A stretch of 64,000 nt of DNA, taken from NCBI GenBank assembly GCA_036435485.1, contig CM071594.1, positions 101,335,001-101,399,000 on the forward strand, read 5' to 3'. Within the stretch, counting starts at the first letter, position 1. Each line of letters opens with the position of its first letter. The stretch comes from Saposhnikovia divaricata. Taxonomy: Eukaryota > Streptophyta > Magnoliopsida > Apiales > Apiaceae. A program made the position numbers and the translations under genes. A model generated the notes under the pieces. The model did no database searches and was not told where the DNA came from. It worked only from the letters and a program-made list of their open reading frames with translations. This document shows, one piece after another, positions 44,860 through 57,285 of the stretch.

Positions 44860-46487
44860 CACCCCCAAACTTAAACCGATGCTTGTCCTCAAGCATAAAC
44901 AAATAAACTATTTACAATTAACTAGTACCACTTTCATAGGTGATCACGGTTGCATTTGACATATGCAACAAGCCCTTTAAACCCCTAGGCAGCCGTAGTG
45001 GACGAGTAAGGTCTTGTGAGGGCCTATAGTGAATGTACCCACAAAATCCATCTAACTAACAATGCAAAAACAATGCAATGCATGAATGCAACTAATATGA
45101 AAATGCAATAACCCCCTCGAACTAACCAAAACCAACTAGCAAGCAAATATCTCAAAGAATGCAACTAAATCCAAATAGAGTTCGACTAAGTCCCCGTACT
45201 CTAACAATACATGAACAGAAACGTGCGTGTGTGCAATGCTCATCAAAAATACTCCCAAAACTAGATCAAAATCATACATGTTCTTTGCCAAGACAATCAC
45301 AGGTTTATAAACAGAATAGACTGTAGACACTTTATAACCTAGAAACACCTCCATCCTTATCCAAGGTAAACAAGAATCCATGCTTAATTATTAACAACTA
45401 AGACACATAATATACAAGCATGCTTATTTAACCGTGCAATGGATGAGACCCCAAAAGGCTTATACAATAATACCCATGTAGCGAGCGTTGGGTTAGTGGA
45501 TCCCAGACTAAAAAAGCCTTAGATCACTAGGCACAAAGTCCCCGCGAACTTAATTGCTCGAGTATTAAAGAGCTCACCCTGGTTAATTTTGCAATTAAAC
45601 TATTTACATGATTCTTTTTTTTTTCTTTTTTTTATGCAATCTGGAATGAGAATTCTCAATTCCAACCCTAGACTACTCATATAAATATGAGCCGGCAACT
45701 AGCCATTTGACGCCTAGCCATTATTGACAATTATTTAAAACTAGCATGAAATCCCTGGTTTCCCCCAAACTTAGACTTTAGTGTTCTAGGCCATCAAGAG
45801 AATAATGAAAATTCTAAATATAATCAAGTGATTAAATATCAAAGCTACCAAACACGCATGACCTCAACCTAGCCCAAAAGCAAATGATGAGACTGTGTAA
45901 AAGTTTTGTTTTCGAAACATGCACTTCATTTCCTACGAACTATAAATCAACCCTCTACTCATCATTACCACACTCACTAAGAAATCTACCTACCAATCAG
46001 AATTAGGTCGCTCTAAGGGATCATGAAATATGCATGCCATGAAAATGCAACTACAATGAACTCACATGAAATACAAAAAATAAAAAACAGAATGTCCTAT
46101 ATGAAACAAACGTAGATAACACGAACATACATGCATGAACTACCACTAATATTAAAAATATGATATCTATATGAACACAATAACACATAGTAACAAATAA
46201 CTACAAATACACTACTTACCCCCCAAACCACCCCCAAACTTGAAAGATCAATGTCCGCATTGAATGGAAGTAAATACGAGGAATAGTAGAACATACCTAC
46301 TCATCGGAATCACATGGGTTGCCTTCCATGAAGCGCTGTCGTTAACGTCATTTAGCCGGACAAATATAATTCAAATCATGGTGGCTCAAAGATCGCATTC
46401 GACTTGTCCTTATCAGAAGGACCGTTCACCCATTGGTTGACAACCTTCTTGCTATCTTCCCACATATTTTCTAAATCAAACTTCACC
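44860..46487 (-). other. PPT and non-coding interior of element C
   Basis: The PPT (minus GGTTTAAGTTTGGGGGTG) is at 44877-44860. The rest is without ORFs. A 12-base palindrome TGAGAATTCTCA lies near 45648 and CTCATAT/ATATGAG arms near 45676. The hairpin block shared with A is at 46313-46345. A frame of about 40 codons past a poly-A slip continues from protease down to about 46388. Confidence 0.65.
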
Positions 46488-47302
46488 TTAACTCTTCCTC
46501 CAATCGATTTTTTTCTTTTTCTTCTTCACACCTCCAAGGTGTTTAAGCTTCACAGTTGATTGATAAGAACCCTCTTCTACCTCATCATCCATGATCCACC
46601 TTCTTGACACATTATCTTGACACACTTTAAAAATCACCAACTCATCATTTAGAAGGACATACTTCAAATGGGATGGAAGTTTTCCGAGCTTGACATTCGA
46701 GAGATCTCGAATTGAAGAACTGTCAATGGAATCACTGATGTGATGCTTAAACATGTGCGTGTCTGACTTTTTGCTCAACAACTGATCAAACTCCTCTGCC
46801 TGATCCGTATCAACCACTTCCACACTGAAACACTCTTCATCTTCTATCGGAAATTTCATGGCCTTGAACACATTAAAGGTGACATTCTGATCTTGCACCT
46901 TCATTGTAAGCTCTCCTTTTTGCACATCGATCAAAGTACGACCCGTAGCTAGAAAAGGCCTTCCCAAGATTATGGGAATCTTCTTGTCTTCTTCGAAATC
47001 TAGAATAAAAAAAGTGGCAGGAAATATGAGCTTATCAACCTTCACCAGGACATCCTCTACTATACCCCTAGGATAAGTGATCGTCCTATCAGCCAACTGC
47101 AAAGAGATGTTGGTTGGCTTCGGATCAGGCAGACCAAGTTGCTTGAAAATCGACAAGGGCATGAGATTAATACTAGCTCCCAAATCACATAAGCATTTGT
47201 CAAAAGACAACTTCCTAATGGTGCATGGAATTGTAAATCTTCCAAGATCCTTAAGTTTAGGAGGCAATTTCTGTTGCAACACCGCACTGCACTCCTCTGT
47301 CA
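46488..47302 (-). pseudogene. aspartic protease region of element C (3' part)
   Basis: On the minus strand the frame reads LTEECSAVLQQKLPPKL, then the protease site CDLGASINLMP and the flap-like IILGRPFLATG. These are the typical order and motifs of a Tat/Athila-type Ty3 protease, which cuts the gag-pol polyprotein. The 5' part of the same frame is at 62074-62218, separated by element D. The frame ends after a lysine run (A-rich slip near 46500-46515). Reverse transcriptase, which should follow, is absent. Confidence 0.9.
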
Positions 47303-47307
47303 ATGCC
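47303..47307. repeat. left target site duplication of element D (ATGCC)
   Basis: ATGCC directly before the 5' LTR; identical to 62070-62074 after the 3' LTR. Joining the flanks over one copy keeps the protease frame of element C. Confidence 0.95.
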
Positions 47308-50300
47308 TGTAAGAACCCCAAATTTTGGATATAATTAAAACTTTTTATTATGTACTGAGATAATAGTGAATAGTGATTACGACTACGATGTAACGATTGA
47401 GATAATGAATGAAAGGAATAGATTTGGATTCAAATGTTTTTATGTCTTGAAGAATACTATTGGTTGACACTTTAGATAAGAATTATCTGTCTCCTAGGGA
47501 ATTGAGATTTGATAATTCTAAAGGAGAAGATTATTCTTATGTCATCCAAATCGATATCTGTTATTGGTCCAGTGGGTCCGTAAAAAGGTTAAGGAACGAT
47601 CGAAAAGAGATCAGGGACAATTGTACAGCCCTAAGAGGATAAGTAAAGAAAAATGGATGAATAGTGATTTTGGTGGACATAGGAATATTATTAGACGACG
47701 CGATATATAAGTATCCGGAACGAAATTCTAAGTTCGTATTAGTGATCCAGGGGGAAAAAGAGTGTATGTAAAAGCTGTCGGATTCTGAAAAATAGCACTT
47801 TTATTTTCTCCGAGAATTCCCTGGACACTGAAAGACTTAAAGAATTATTGAAGGGATTTAAGGAATATGGATTCGAGAATTATTATGAATGATGGAGAAT
47901 ATTATTATAAATGTTAAGACGGTTTCCGGTAAAACCCTAACTAAAAACGATTGAGATATTCGTTCGAACGATCAATGAATTGAGCAATAACCGGACAAAG
48001 AAACAAGCAGAGAGCCAAGAGACAAGCATGTGCAAGTGGATAGGATCAAGTAACTAAGTTGGTTACCAAAGCAACTTGGACAATTAGAAAGCAAACTAAG
48101 TACTTAGCTTAATCTTATCATCAAACCACTAAAACATGACATTTGTCCACTTGAATTACATCATGCATGAGAAAATCACTTTATTAAAGTAACTTTAGCT
48201 AGATATTATCCAAGACTACACAATAATTCAAGGATGAGATCAAAAGCAAGCCAAACAACTCCATTTCTCTCATTTTCTCTAAACTGCCCAGCAGAAACAA
48301 AGGCTAAATAAAAATTCATATCTCCCAATATAGAGAGTCTAAAATCACCAAATTTTAACCAAAGCCTCTCCACTCCATGGGTAAGGTTCGTTCAAAATTT
48401 CATTGCAATCCAAGTAGTATAGCCTAGTCAAATCCATGCTCAAAGTTGGGAAACCAAATCTGACCAGTTTCTGTCCAGTAGGAAAAACGGGTTCAAAACC
48501 ATAGCTTCCAAGCTTCAAATTTCATGATATATAGCTCAAAACAAAGCTTATGAAGAACCCAAGATGTGGTAAAAATTTGAGAGCTAAACTGTTGTTTTTC
48601 GAATTTTTATGATTTTTACAAGTTGAGTGATGAATAGTGTTCTTCAAGAACTAATCTTGTTTTCTTTGATTCCTATGGTTGATTTAGCTAGCTTAAGGTC
48701 ACTAAAGGATCATACAAAGCTTATTGAGGCTAGAACATACTCCAAGAAAGGTAGACCTCTTGAGACCCTAGCATTTGATTTGAGATTTATATATGTTTTT
48801 GATGGTTTTAGCTTTGTATGATTATAGTGGTGATTATAAGCATGATTATGTAGTTAGTTATGTGATTTAAGAAGCATGATGATTTTGAGGTTAAGATCAG
48901 TGGTTCTAGGGTTTTTTGAGATGAGAATCATGTTTATGAATTGTGTTGATGCCTGATCTGGCTTGGTTGTGTTGTTACGATTTTTAGAACGTCCGATTTA
49001 TAGCCGTCGTAATGCCGAATTTTTGTTAACACTTAAAAAACCAAGCATGGAAGTTAATATTAGTTCCTTACCTTGGTAATATTGTGACTGGTCCTTGTAG
49101 ATCTCGAGTCATAGATCGTTTTGGCGCGATAATCGAAACATTCTGACTTACGGTTTAGGAGTTATGGTCAAATTACTAAAATTGGTTCGGAACCATAAGT
49201 AAAAGTTCGTAACTTCAATTGAACCCTCGTAAAGCATGTTACTCAGTGGCGAATCTTGGTAAATAAATACTAGAGGTCATAAGGAAGGTATGAAAGAAAA
49301 CCACATGTCAAACGGATCGTTTTCCGATTTTATAAAAATGTTGGAATTGAAGTTAAACGCGAACGAACCCCTAAAAACCCGCTTGATTATAACTTCGGTA
49401 AAACACTTAGAAAACGGGCGATAAAACTCGGAGTATAATATTAATTCGTAACGATCAACTTTAGAACTTGTATGACTTAAGTATGTCCCAAGTGTAAGTT
49501 CAGTTACATGTCATATTAACGAACGAATGTCGGGTCGGATCGATGATAAAAGGAATCCACTAAAAGGGGTATAACGAGATAACTCGAGAACGTGTTTCGA
49601 TTTAAGTATAACTTAACTTTTGAGATGTGAAGTGATTAATCCCGAATGCCTTGGCTATTTATAGATCACCAAGCTGACCCGGGACCCGCTACCACTACCC
49701 CTTACCGTACTCGACTACCAGGCAAGTTTCAATTCCCTTCTTTTAGGCTGTTGTTGTGATTGAATATATATATATATATATATATGTTTTCTGTTATACA
49801 TATGCCACAGCATGCATGCCTACTTTCCAGTCATATCGTTATGCTTGTTCCCTGATTGTTTATTGGCTTATAAATTAGATAGCTAACGTATCAATTATAA
49901 GCCAGTTATTGTAAGACCCTCATAGAAGGGCGTATACATCTTATTCATCAAATATAGACCGGGAGTCAATATTTCTTGATATATCGAGATTACCTCGGAG
50001 GAAAATATTTAAGTAAATATTTTCCATTATTTGGGCGACGAATATTATTTGAATATTCGTTCGAGATTATTTATTTAACGATCCTTACTTCAAATAATTA
50101 TTTGAACGTAACCATTCGACGAATAATATTTTTCAATATTCATTTAGAGTTGAATAGATTAGCGATTATTATTCCGAATATTCTTCTAAAGGTTTGACTA
50201 CTAAATGAATATTATTTGAATATCCATTTAGAATATTATTTTATTAAATGAATATTACTTTTGAATAATCATTTAAGATATTAATTACTTGATGAATATT

Positions 50301-52041
50301 ATTCTAATATTCATCTAAAGCTTGATTTATTTATCGAATATTATCTCGAATATTCCTTTAAAGCTTGGATTACTAAATGAATATTACTTGGTATTCATTT
50401 AGAATATTATTCATTAAATGAATATTACTTTTTGAATATTCATTCAAATTCCTAATTAATTATGAATATTATCTTAAATATTCCTTTCAGGTGTTATTAA
50501 TTAATGAATATTATTTTGAATATTAATTTAAATATTTATTTATTCAATAAATATTCTCTTGATATTTCTTCAAGGATTATTTTGAGAAATACTCTGATTA
50601 AAGATATTCTTTCATATTCCTAAATATTCTTTAAATATTTTTAATTCAGTAAATATTCTCTGAATATTTATTCCCTACTTAGAATAAGCTCAATAAGGTT
50701 TATCTTCTTCGATTATTACGGAAAATATTTCGGAATCATATTATTATTAATCTTATATCAAGAAAGGTTTTCACACATCATTCTTCTTTGAGTCTATCTC
50801 CCTAATAATAAGGGAACCTTACTTGGAAAATGATATTTATCTTGTCGACTTCCCGGTCATAAAGTATTCTCTTCACTCGCAACTCGGGTGCTATTGACTT
50901 ATTAAGTCGTTGTTTACCTTCTCATCTTTCGAGGGGTAAGATGGTTGGAACAAGTTGGTATTCGTTACCAAGCAATAGCTTGGAAGTTATTGGTGCATTT
51001 TCCTTTCCAACTAGATACGACTACTTTGTGGAGTCTTATCAACAAGTATTATACTTGGGGAAAGGGGGACGAACGTTACATTCAGAATCATGAATTCTAT
51101 TTGAACTAGGAGTCGTGTAAGAGGCCGAGTAGCGCCGGTCCATCCCCTTTGGCCCAACCGTTGGCCGAGGAGAGCTAGTAAGGCGGTAGACAAGTAAAGC
51201 CGTCAGTTCTTCCTTCTACCGGTAGTAAATCTAATTTGAGATGTACGATCTCGACTGATCATCAAGATTGGAACAGCGGGCGCGGTGAATACTCCATCAT
51301 TGGTTCATCATCCAAACTTATTTATTTCCTGCAACATGATTACTGTTGGCAGAGCTGGAAAAGTGTTCATAACTGGAATTGCAATCTTTTCATGCAAGTT
51401 CCCCTTTTAATGGCAATGAGAATATCTCGCTTACTTTTGATGTAGCAGATATTTCTACAAACAAATACTTTGAGTTACCTGGTAACTTCATCCTTTATAT
51501 TATACTGGCAATAACTTCATTAAGGCATGGCATATGATTTCAAAGGATATTTGAACTACTGTATATATGTAACACTATTCAGTTATATTATTATTGGTGG
51601 GCTTTCGCTCACCCTTGCTTTGTTCATATTATGTCACAACAACAGCTAGGGCAGATGGCTCGCGTCAGGCGCACTCGGCGCAAGCGGGTTACCCGACCCA
51701 CCGGACTCCCCGCTGAGATGCTAGTCGCCATTGCTGAGGTAGCATAGTTAGACAGCTTTTGTTTCCTGTTTAACTATATGTATAATTAATGGAATCAACG
51801 GCAAAACTTTTAAACTTATGATGTTATCCTTTTGGGATTGTAATAACTTTCATTCGTAAACCCCTTTTATGTAAGACTTATTTCAATTTCATCTCTGGGA
51901 CTATAACTGTGTGTGTGTGAGTGGATATTCTTGTGGGGTCATAGCATGCTACTTATTGATTTTGGACTCAAGTCAAGTATTGTGTATAAGTTATGAGACA
52001 GTAACGACCCGATCCCGGACCCCGGATCTGGGGGTGTTACA
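47308..52041 (+). repeat. 5' LTR of element D (4734 bp)
   Basis: It starts TGTAAGAACCCC and ends GGGGGTGTTACA. It contains an (AT)11 run near 49764-49785 and an AT-rich dyad array (49977-50700). Small frames (47460, 48627, 49976, 51236) repeat in the 3' LTR and are not genes. Confidence 0.95.
49977..50700. repeat. AT-rich dyad array in element D 5' LTR
   Basis: A dozen or more imperfect units built on TGAATATTA...GAATATTCATTT, so each unit contains a near-palindrome. The same array is at 60008-60720 in the 3' LTR. Confidence 0.85.
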
Positions 52042-52045
52042 GAAG

Positions 52046-52057
52046 TGGTATCAGAGC
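52046..52057 (+). other. primer binding site of element D
   Basis: TGGTATCAGAGC, the complement of the plant initiator tRNA-Met 3' end, four bases after the LTR. Confidence 0.95.
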
Positions 52058-55000
52058 GTACGTTAGAAACCCCCAGAGATGAGGCGACGTTAAAACAATA
52101 AATTCACTAAGATAATAAGAACTCTTGCCAAGTTCATAGTCGGACTACTTAATGTAGTAATGACCTATAAAACCCTTATGGGAACTCTTAAGTATCATGA
52201 TAGTAACTTAGCTCGATATCGTATCGACGAGTAAGGCGTCAGACCTTGAGGCATACGAGCAGCAGCACGATAATGCTTTATATGCTGAAGATCAGCGGGT
52301 AAATTCAATAGAGTACCCTACTGAAGACCCGGAAGAGGTTCCAGCAGATAAGGAAAATCCTGTTAGGATAAGGAGCTTACCCTTGAGGAATGAAGGCCGC
52401 AACCAGAAAGATTGTGATGATTAAAGTATAGTGCTCAGAAAAGGGAGCATAAAGAACTGAGTTATTAGCAAGTGAACTGAAGATTCATGTTGGATTCGTA
52501 GCCGGACTACTGGAGGTAGTACCAGCAAGTAAGACGGATTGAAAGGATCACTTGAGATCTTATACGGGAATAGACGAGAATCCCTAGAGACTTCCATATT
52601 AACGAAGAAAGAGCTAGAGGGATGTATGATTATCAAAGACATCGATTTAGGGCGAGGAGCAGAGTCCCTAGGAATAGTTGAGAAGGAGGCAGTAAGTGCC
52701 ATATCATTTGATAAATGAATTGGTATGAATATGGTCAGTAATAATTCGCCATGAGAAGGCAGGTGTCATAGGTTGTAAATTATGGAACAAAATTAAGGTT
52801 AATGAGGTGGTTTTATTAAGGGAAATGTTCATTTTATGAATGAATCAGTTGAAAGTAAAGACATTGGGGAGTGACAGCATGATTGGATAAAGTTATATAA
52901 GGAAGTAGTAGGCAAGGCAATGATCTCAGAACCTACCGGATGCATTCGGACAGCACGGTTCACCAGGTTCGGATGGCCTTAGTAGTGCCAATTTTTGTGG
53001 AACAACCAACTCCGACGGTAATGTTCCTTCTGAGACTAGTGGTTAGGTACACTGACATTTGGTAATATTGAATGTCAGGACGTATAGGTATCAGGATATT
53101 GTGTCATGTTTCAGTTTGAAACTGTTGATTTCCTTCTAAGGGATGTATATAATTGGTTCCTCTCCAGTGGTTAAACTTCCAATCTAATGACGATTATTTC
53201 GTAAATTATGACTGCTTATGGTTCTACCTGCTTGGAGGTTCATAGAACCATTCTTCAGGTTTTGAAACTGGTCTACTTAATGTTACCAGTAGGTGGATAG
53301 ATTGACCAAAATTTCCCTGATTCTGGAAAGAAATCCGGAGAATTTTGGCAAACCTTGTCTTTCTGATTATCAAAGAACGTCATGGAAGAAAGTAGAAACT
53401 GGGGCAAACCCCGTGAATTGGGTAAAGTAACCGCTATATGGGTTGGTGGACAGACCCAGGTTATCACGATTGATTGTAGAAATACAATGATGATGTGAGA
53501 TTGGACGAAAACAGGAAATGTAAGTAAGAAACCAGCCGTACTGAGAAACTCCGGGATTGACTTAAGTGAAAAGGCTGTTATGCCAGGAATGGTAAGCTTG
53601 CGTGGCACGTGGGAGTGATAAGAATAGTTGAAAAGATAAAAATAGAGGAAAGGTGACCGGAGACGGCGCTGAGTAGCCGATTAAGACTTATATGAAGTAA
53701 AGTTTTGGAAAGGTAGAAAGGTATAAAAGAAGAAGGCACTATGCCAGCAATTGCTAGAAAAGTAATGCTATTAGCCAACCCCTAAAATCATATATTTTTA
53801 TTTTAGTGTGGCCAGTTGAGGCCAAGTCACAAAGGACTATCAAGTGACTAGACCAGCAATGAAAGGACAAAGCAGGGTTGCTTCTAAGTAAGCACCGACT
53901 GCAAGGGCTTCTGATATGACGGAAATATGAATGAGATTGTAGGAATCTTCTACTGAACCCTTTGCAACCCATGTTTGGATTGGGAACTTACTAGACTTTT
54001 GGAATGGGGTCACACGTACTAAAGTGATTCATGTGTATATGATCGTCCAAGATTACGAAAAAAAAAATGGAAGTACAATGACTTGAGATGTATGATGTTA
54101 GGGTATCATGAATACCATGAATATATTATGACTAAGGAAAGTAAACAACGAAGGTTTATGAAGAGAGTATAGAAATGGTCAGAGATGGATCAGTATGCTG
54201 TAGAAATTTCGTCTAAGGCAATTACCTTTGAGAAGAACGATAAGTACTAAGAGATTCACGTTGAACTCGACTCGACCAATATCTTCCATAACATCCTTGC
54301 TACCAGTACCAAGTTCTGTAAGAGAGCAGATTGACATACGTTGTCTTTTGGAAGGTCAAATAGGCTGACAACTATCTGAAAGAAGAGGTTAGCATTAAGC
54401 CACCGATCGATTATCAAATGAGAATGATTGAGAAGAGACCCTTATTAAGGATACATGATTTGATTGCGAAGTACAGGATGCAAGAATTCCTTGGTAGTTA
54501 AATTAAGGATAGGATATCCATAAATTAAGACAAACCCTGGGGAATGCACAAGGGATGGCATTAACCCTAATAACGACATTATGAATTCAGATGATATGAG
54601 TTGGACTTGCTAAGGCAACAATGACCTGTAAGGATTATTAAAAAGAGTCCTGGAAAGAACATAGATAGAATTATTAGAGTATTGATCAATGACGTTTTGA
54701 TATACCCTGTACCCAGAAAATACAGGGGGAATGATGAGGATGACCTAAGAAACCTTACAAGGAAAAAGGTAATATTCCGAACTTCAAAATGGAAGTTTGG
54801 TAAGGAATGTATGACATAGTAACAATAATGCCAGATGAGGCATGTATGAAACCCTGAGGAAGTATGGATTGAACCTATAAAGGTTGAGATTATCCTAATA
54901 TAAGGAAAGAACTAAGAAAAGAAGTATCCTATGTAGGATTGGGAATAAACGTGATAAAGTTCCCACGGGAAGGTGGAAGCAATGACTTATGGAAAAAGAC

Positions 55001-57272
55001 TGATAGATATGTTTTTCTCCTTCAGCAGAGCTTAAGGAAGGATGCTTTCACCCAACAGTGATGGGAGTGAGGTAGAAAGATTTGAGTTGGAATGTATCCA
55101 GAGAACATGGATTACAAGAAATCATTATTATCAGGAAAGGCCAATGAGGCGGCCGACAGTCTAAGTATAGAGGAATAATTACAAATGTTCATACCGAAGA
55201 AACAGAATGATATTTGGAAGGACCTTGAAGGTCATATCGGAGTGGAGGAATTTACATTCCTTCTGATGACCGTGCAAGAATTGACGGTAATAATAGTTTA
55301 AGTAAAGATTCGATTCCCGATATTGTCTTAAGCAAACTACACACCTTAGAAGGTCCCGTTTTGAGGCAAACCAGGACCATGATACAAAATTGACGAAGTA
55401 AACCGTTAAGTTTCCAGTCTTTTATGGAAGCTGCATGAGTGATAGTTTCATCAACCTGACATAGCTGCGATGCTTGAAACTCTTCTGCAATTTTATCTAC
55501 TTCATGTAATATCTACATCAAGTTCAGGAAGTGTTCCTTATGGATAAGGAATAGTGATTACTTTGTCTCCTTAAAGGATTAAAACCCGTATGGTTAGCTA
55601 TTAACGCACTACGTAAACAACAAGCGATGGCGATTCTTCTAAGAAAGTAAATGATAACGTAAAGATAAAGAAAGTGATGCTATTAATAAGCTAAATGGCA
55701 TGTTGATGAATGACATGCAAGTTGTGTTAGTGTACTTCTGTGCAAACGAGATAGAGAATATGATGTTGATGATTAATGATGCTAAAGGTATTCCCGTGGA
55801 AAGAATTAATGAGACTTGGAGGGAAGGGCAGTTGAGCCCGAGACTTATTGGGCCACCTGAGAGTTTAAAAGTGTTCGGAAGGTGGCATTCGAGCCAGCTC
55901 TACCCCCAAAACTTATAGCATGATCGTAACGTGTTTCATGTGGCAAGGCTACGCCAGTAAAATGTAGATGCTCGATAGATGATAAGAGTACGAGCAGGTA
56001 GATATACGACCTGGTCTGACTTATGAAGAACAACCTGTGGAAAATCACGGATAGAAAATAGCAAGTGATGAGAAACAAGGTTGGCAGAAGTAGATTATAT
56101 TGAATCTAAGTTAAAGGGATCGGCCAGATTCATTTCGGAGAATTTAAATTGGAATAATGTGATAATCATAGAAAAAATGTAACAGGATACCAATAAGGAG
56201 GTACCAAGTGTAAAAGATATCTCAATAAAGAGATGAAGGTGAAAGTAAATAACAGAAGTAAATAAGAATCAGATAATAAGAAGGATGTGATTGATAAAGA
56301 AAAGACTGGGAAAACAACTATGGAATATGAAGCAAGGAATGTTATGAATGGATTAATAAAATGGTTTTCTGATGAATTCTCGGGATGACAACCTGATAGT
56401 GTTAATATTATAGATATGAAAAAGCTAGTAGCCTGACATGGAATGTCAGTAACAATGGTGTCAAGCGAGAAACCTAAGATTTAACCTAAAAGGTTGAAGG
56501 AATTTTCTGGAGTGAGCGTTGCTAAGGTTGAACCAGAGTATAGGTCCATAGAATAATGGACAAAGCAGCAAGATATGTTGACACATGAGATTGCGATCAA
56601 ATGGTATTGGATATAATTATGATTAATTTCTTCCTTGATGAACCTCTATAGTTCAGAGGTAAATTCTGAGTATGATATTTTACAATCATGAAAACCTTCT
56701 ATAATCCTTTAGAACTCTTTTCTTTTCTTCTCTCTTATTCATCTTCTTTATGAATTGAGAAGAACAACCCTTTAAGGAGGGGAGGTACTGCTACGTGACT
56801 ATCTGTCTATGTGATAGAAGTCTAAGTGGAATACCATAACTTGTTTAATTGCTTGTCAAGTACTAAAGGCTGGCCCCCTTCTGTACTAACTATGCAATAT
56901 AACAAATGTTCAATTGATCATAGTGATCTCTCAATAAATCCTTCCACTTCTCTATATTGATCGAGTTTGCGAAGATTAAAGCGATCGAGAAATGCACAGT
57001 GCGAGCGAGGTTATCTCCGAATTCGCAGCACGATAGTAATACCAAAGCCACTACGGATATCAATAAGGATAAGACTGAGTAAGAGTATAACCCGGATAGT
57101 GTGTTGTACGAAAAGTAGCAACGTTGATGGAAAAAGGATAAAGTATGGATTGTAGCACTAGAAGATGTGCTGAGAAAGGGTAGAATGACTAATAATTGAC
57201 CGGGAAGCTAAAAAGTGAACGACAGGCAAACGACTCTTTGCTTCCTACCTGATTCCGGGACGGAATCCTTTT
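52058..57272 (+). pseudogene. decayed interior of element D (Ty3 pol relics)
   Basis: No long ORF. Recognisable scraps on the plus strand are: near 54660-54765, a segment like the reverse transcriptase active-site block, with LINDVLIYP in place of the usual FIDDILIYS; near 55130-55170, GKANEAADSLS (RNase H end; usual ANVVADALS); at 55825-55965, the integrase C-terminal block (LSPRLIGPPE, then NVFHVARLR). Gag and protease (52058-54000) are not recognisable. All catalytic parts are lost, although the LTRs are young. Confidence 0.8.
56774..56784 (+). other. second polypurine-tract-like site in element D
   Basis: TTTAAGGAGGGGAG occurs about 500 bases before the real PPT, in the same context (CCCTTTAAGGAGGGGAGGTACTG). 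Either an internal duplicate or the scar of an older LTR junction. Confidence 0.6.
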
Positions 57273-57285
57273 AAGGAGGGGAGAC
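57273..57285 (+). other. polypurine tract of element D
   Basis: AAGGAGGGGAGAC directly before the 3' LTR. Confidence 0.9.

Noticed and set aside
47460..51445. Small frames (60-73 residues) that occur twice, here and at 57438-61472, looking like a duplicated gene cluster
   Set aside because: They lie inside the two LTRs of element D; the duplication is the LTR pair, with TG/CA ends, PBS, PPT and a 5-bp target duplication.
52421..53972. Minus-strand frames of 66-111 residues inside element D
   Set aside because: Antisense to the decayed plus-strand gag-pol region; no domain, no start context.
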